Source: Viridilinea sp964592425
GTDB taxonomy: Bacteria; Chloroflexota; Chloroflexia; Chloroflexales; Chloroflexaceae
Assembly: GCA_964592425.1 (NCBI GenBank)
Contig: CAZQCG010000012.1
Coordinates: 62,001-126,000, forward strand
Direction of reading: 5' to 3'
DNA length: 64,000 bases
A program made the translations under genes and the position numbers. Shown here one piece after another: positions 63,978 to 64,000 of this stretch (positions are counted from its first letter, which is position 1; each line of letters opens with the position of its first letter). Below the pieces are notes generated by a model that saw nothing but the letters and a program-made list of their open reading frames with translations, ran no database searches and was not told where the DNA came from.

Positions 63978-64000
63978 GACAGAATCCCTTTTGAAGCAAG

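Overview
The window is GC-rich, gene-dense DNA from a bacterial chromosome or large scaffold. One run of 100 undetermined bases lies inside a tandem repeat (57993-58092). The best lineage guess is a filamentous anoxygenic phototroph of the Chloroflexota (Chloroflexales). The evidence is a PucC-type bacteriochlorophyll-antenna transporter, a glyoxylate shunt beside PEP carboxylase, an OleB-OleC-OleD olefin cluster, secreted SdrD-like and C25-peptidase proteins, and GC-rich palindromic intergenic repeats. The genus cannot be fixed from sequence alone. I see no tRNA, rRNA, CRISPR array, insertion sequence or prophage.

Layout. 1-2739 (minus): a methionine operon metY-metX behind a promoter, a SAM-I riboswitch and an intrinsic terminator. 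2834-7791 (minus): pucC-like gene, then smc. 7900-9461 (plus): two DedA membrane proteins. 9487-14731 (plus): a complete aapJQMP-type amino-acid ABC transporter with a long structured leader and a small unknown gene. 14841-17974 (plus): smpB, an MFS exporter and a YegD-like Hsp70, whose end overlaps a convergent membrane glycosyltransferase. 17849-22934 (minus): that glycosyltransferase, a PGRP-type amidase with a glucosaminidase-like domain, and radC. 23009-26571: isocitrate lyase and malate synthase (minus) with palindromic repeats and a direct-repeat operator candidate. 27054-32001 (minus): SPFH protein, GT2 glycosyltransferase, polA; alaS is divergent. 35102-37864 (plus): a membrane-anchored baseplate-J-like protein and ruvX. 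37872-44101: MFS, phosphatase, PEP carboxylase and NERD protein. 44178-48577 (minus): tsaC/sua5 and uvrB. 48646-54349 (plus): oleB, an oligopeptidase-B-like gene, oleC, oleD. 54439-61092 (plus): three secreted surface proteins. 61100-63977 (minus): unknown gene, miaB and a TPR protein.

The most striking item is a 419-residue intein inside the UvrB Walker A motif, starting with Ser after the P-loop Lys and ending in Asn before a Thr. Splicing would restore the P-loop and a normal 666-residue UvrB. Its endonuclease region is degenerate, and it carries an in-frame palindromic repeat of about 91 bp. Second in interest are the ole cluster without oleA and with a peptidase inserted, and the surface locus: one protein ends in an LPQTA sortase signal, and the two flanking proteins share a short C-terminal pattern ending in Arg.

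Functionally, the window joins carbon assimilation (glyoxylate shunt, PEP carboxylase), amino-acid supply (metYX, aap), cell-envelope work (glycosyltransferases, amidase, DedA, surface proteins, olefins), genome maintenance (SMC, PolA, UvrB, RuvX, RadC) and translation quality (SmpB, AlaRS, TsaC, MiaB).
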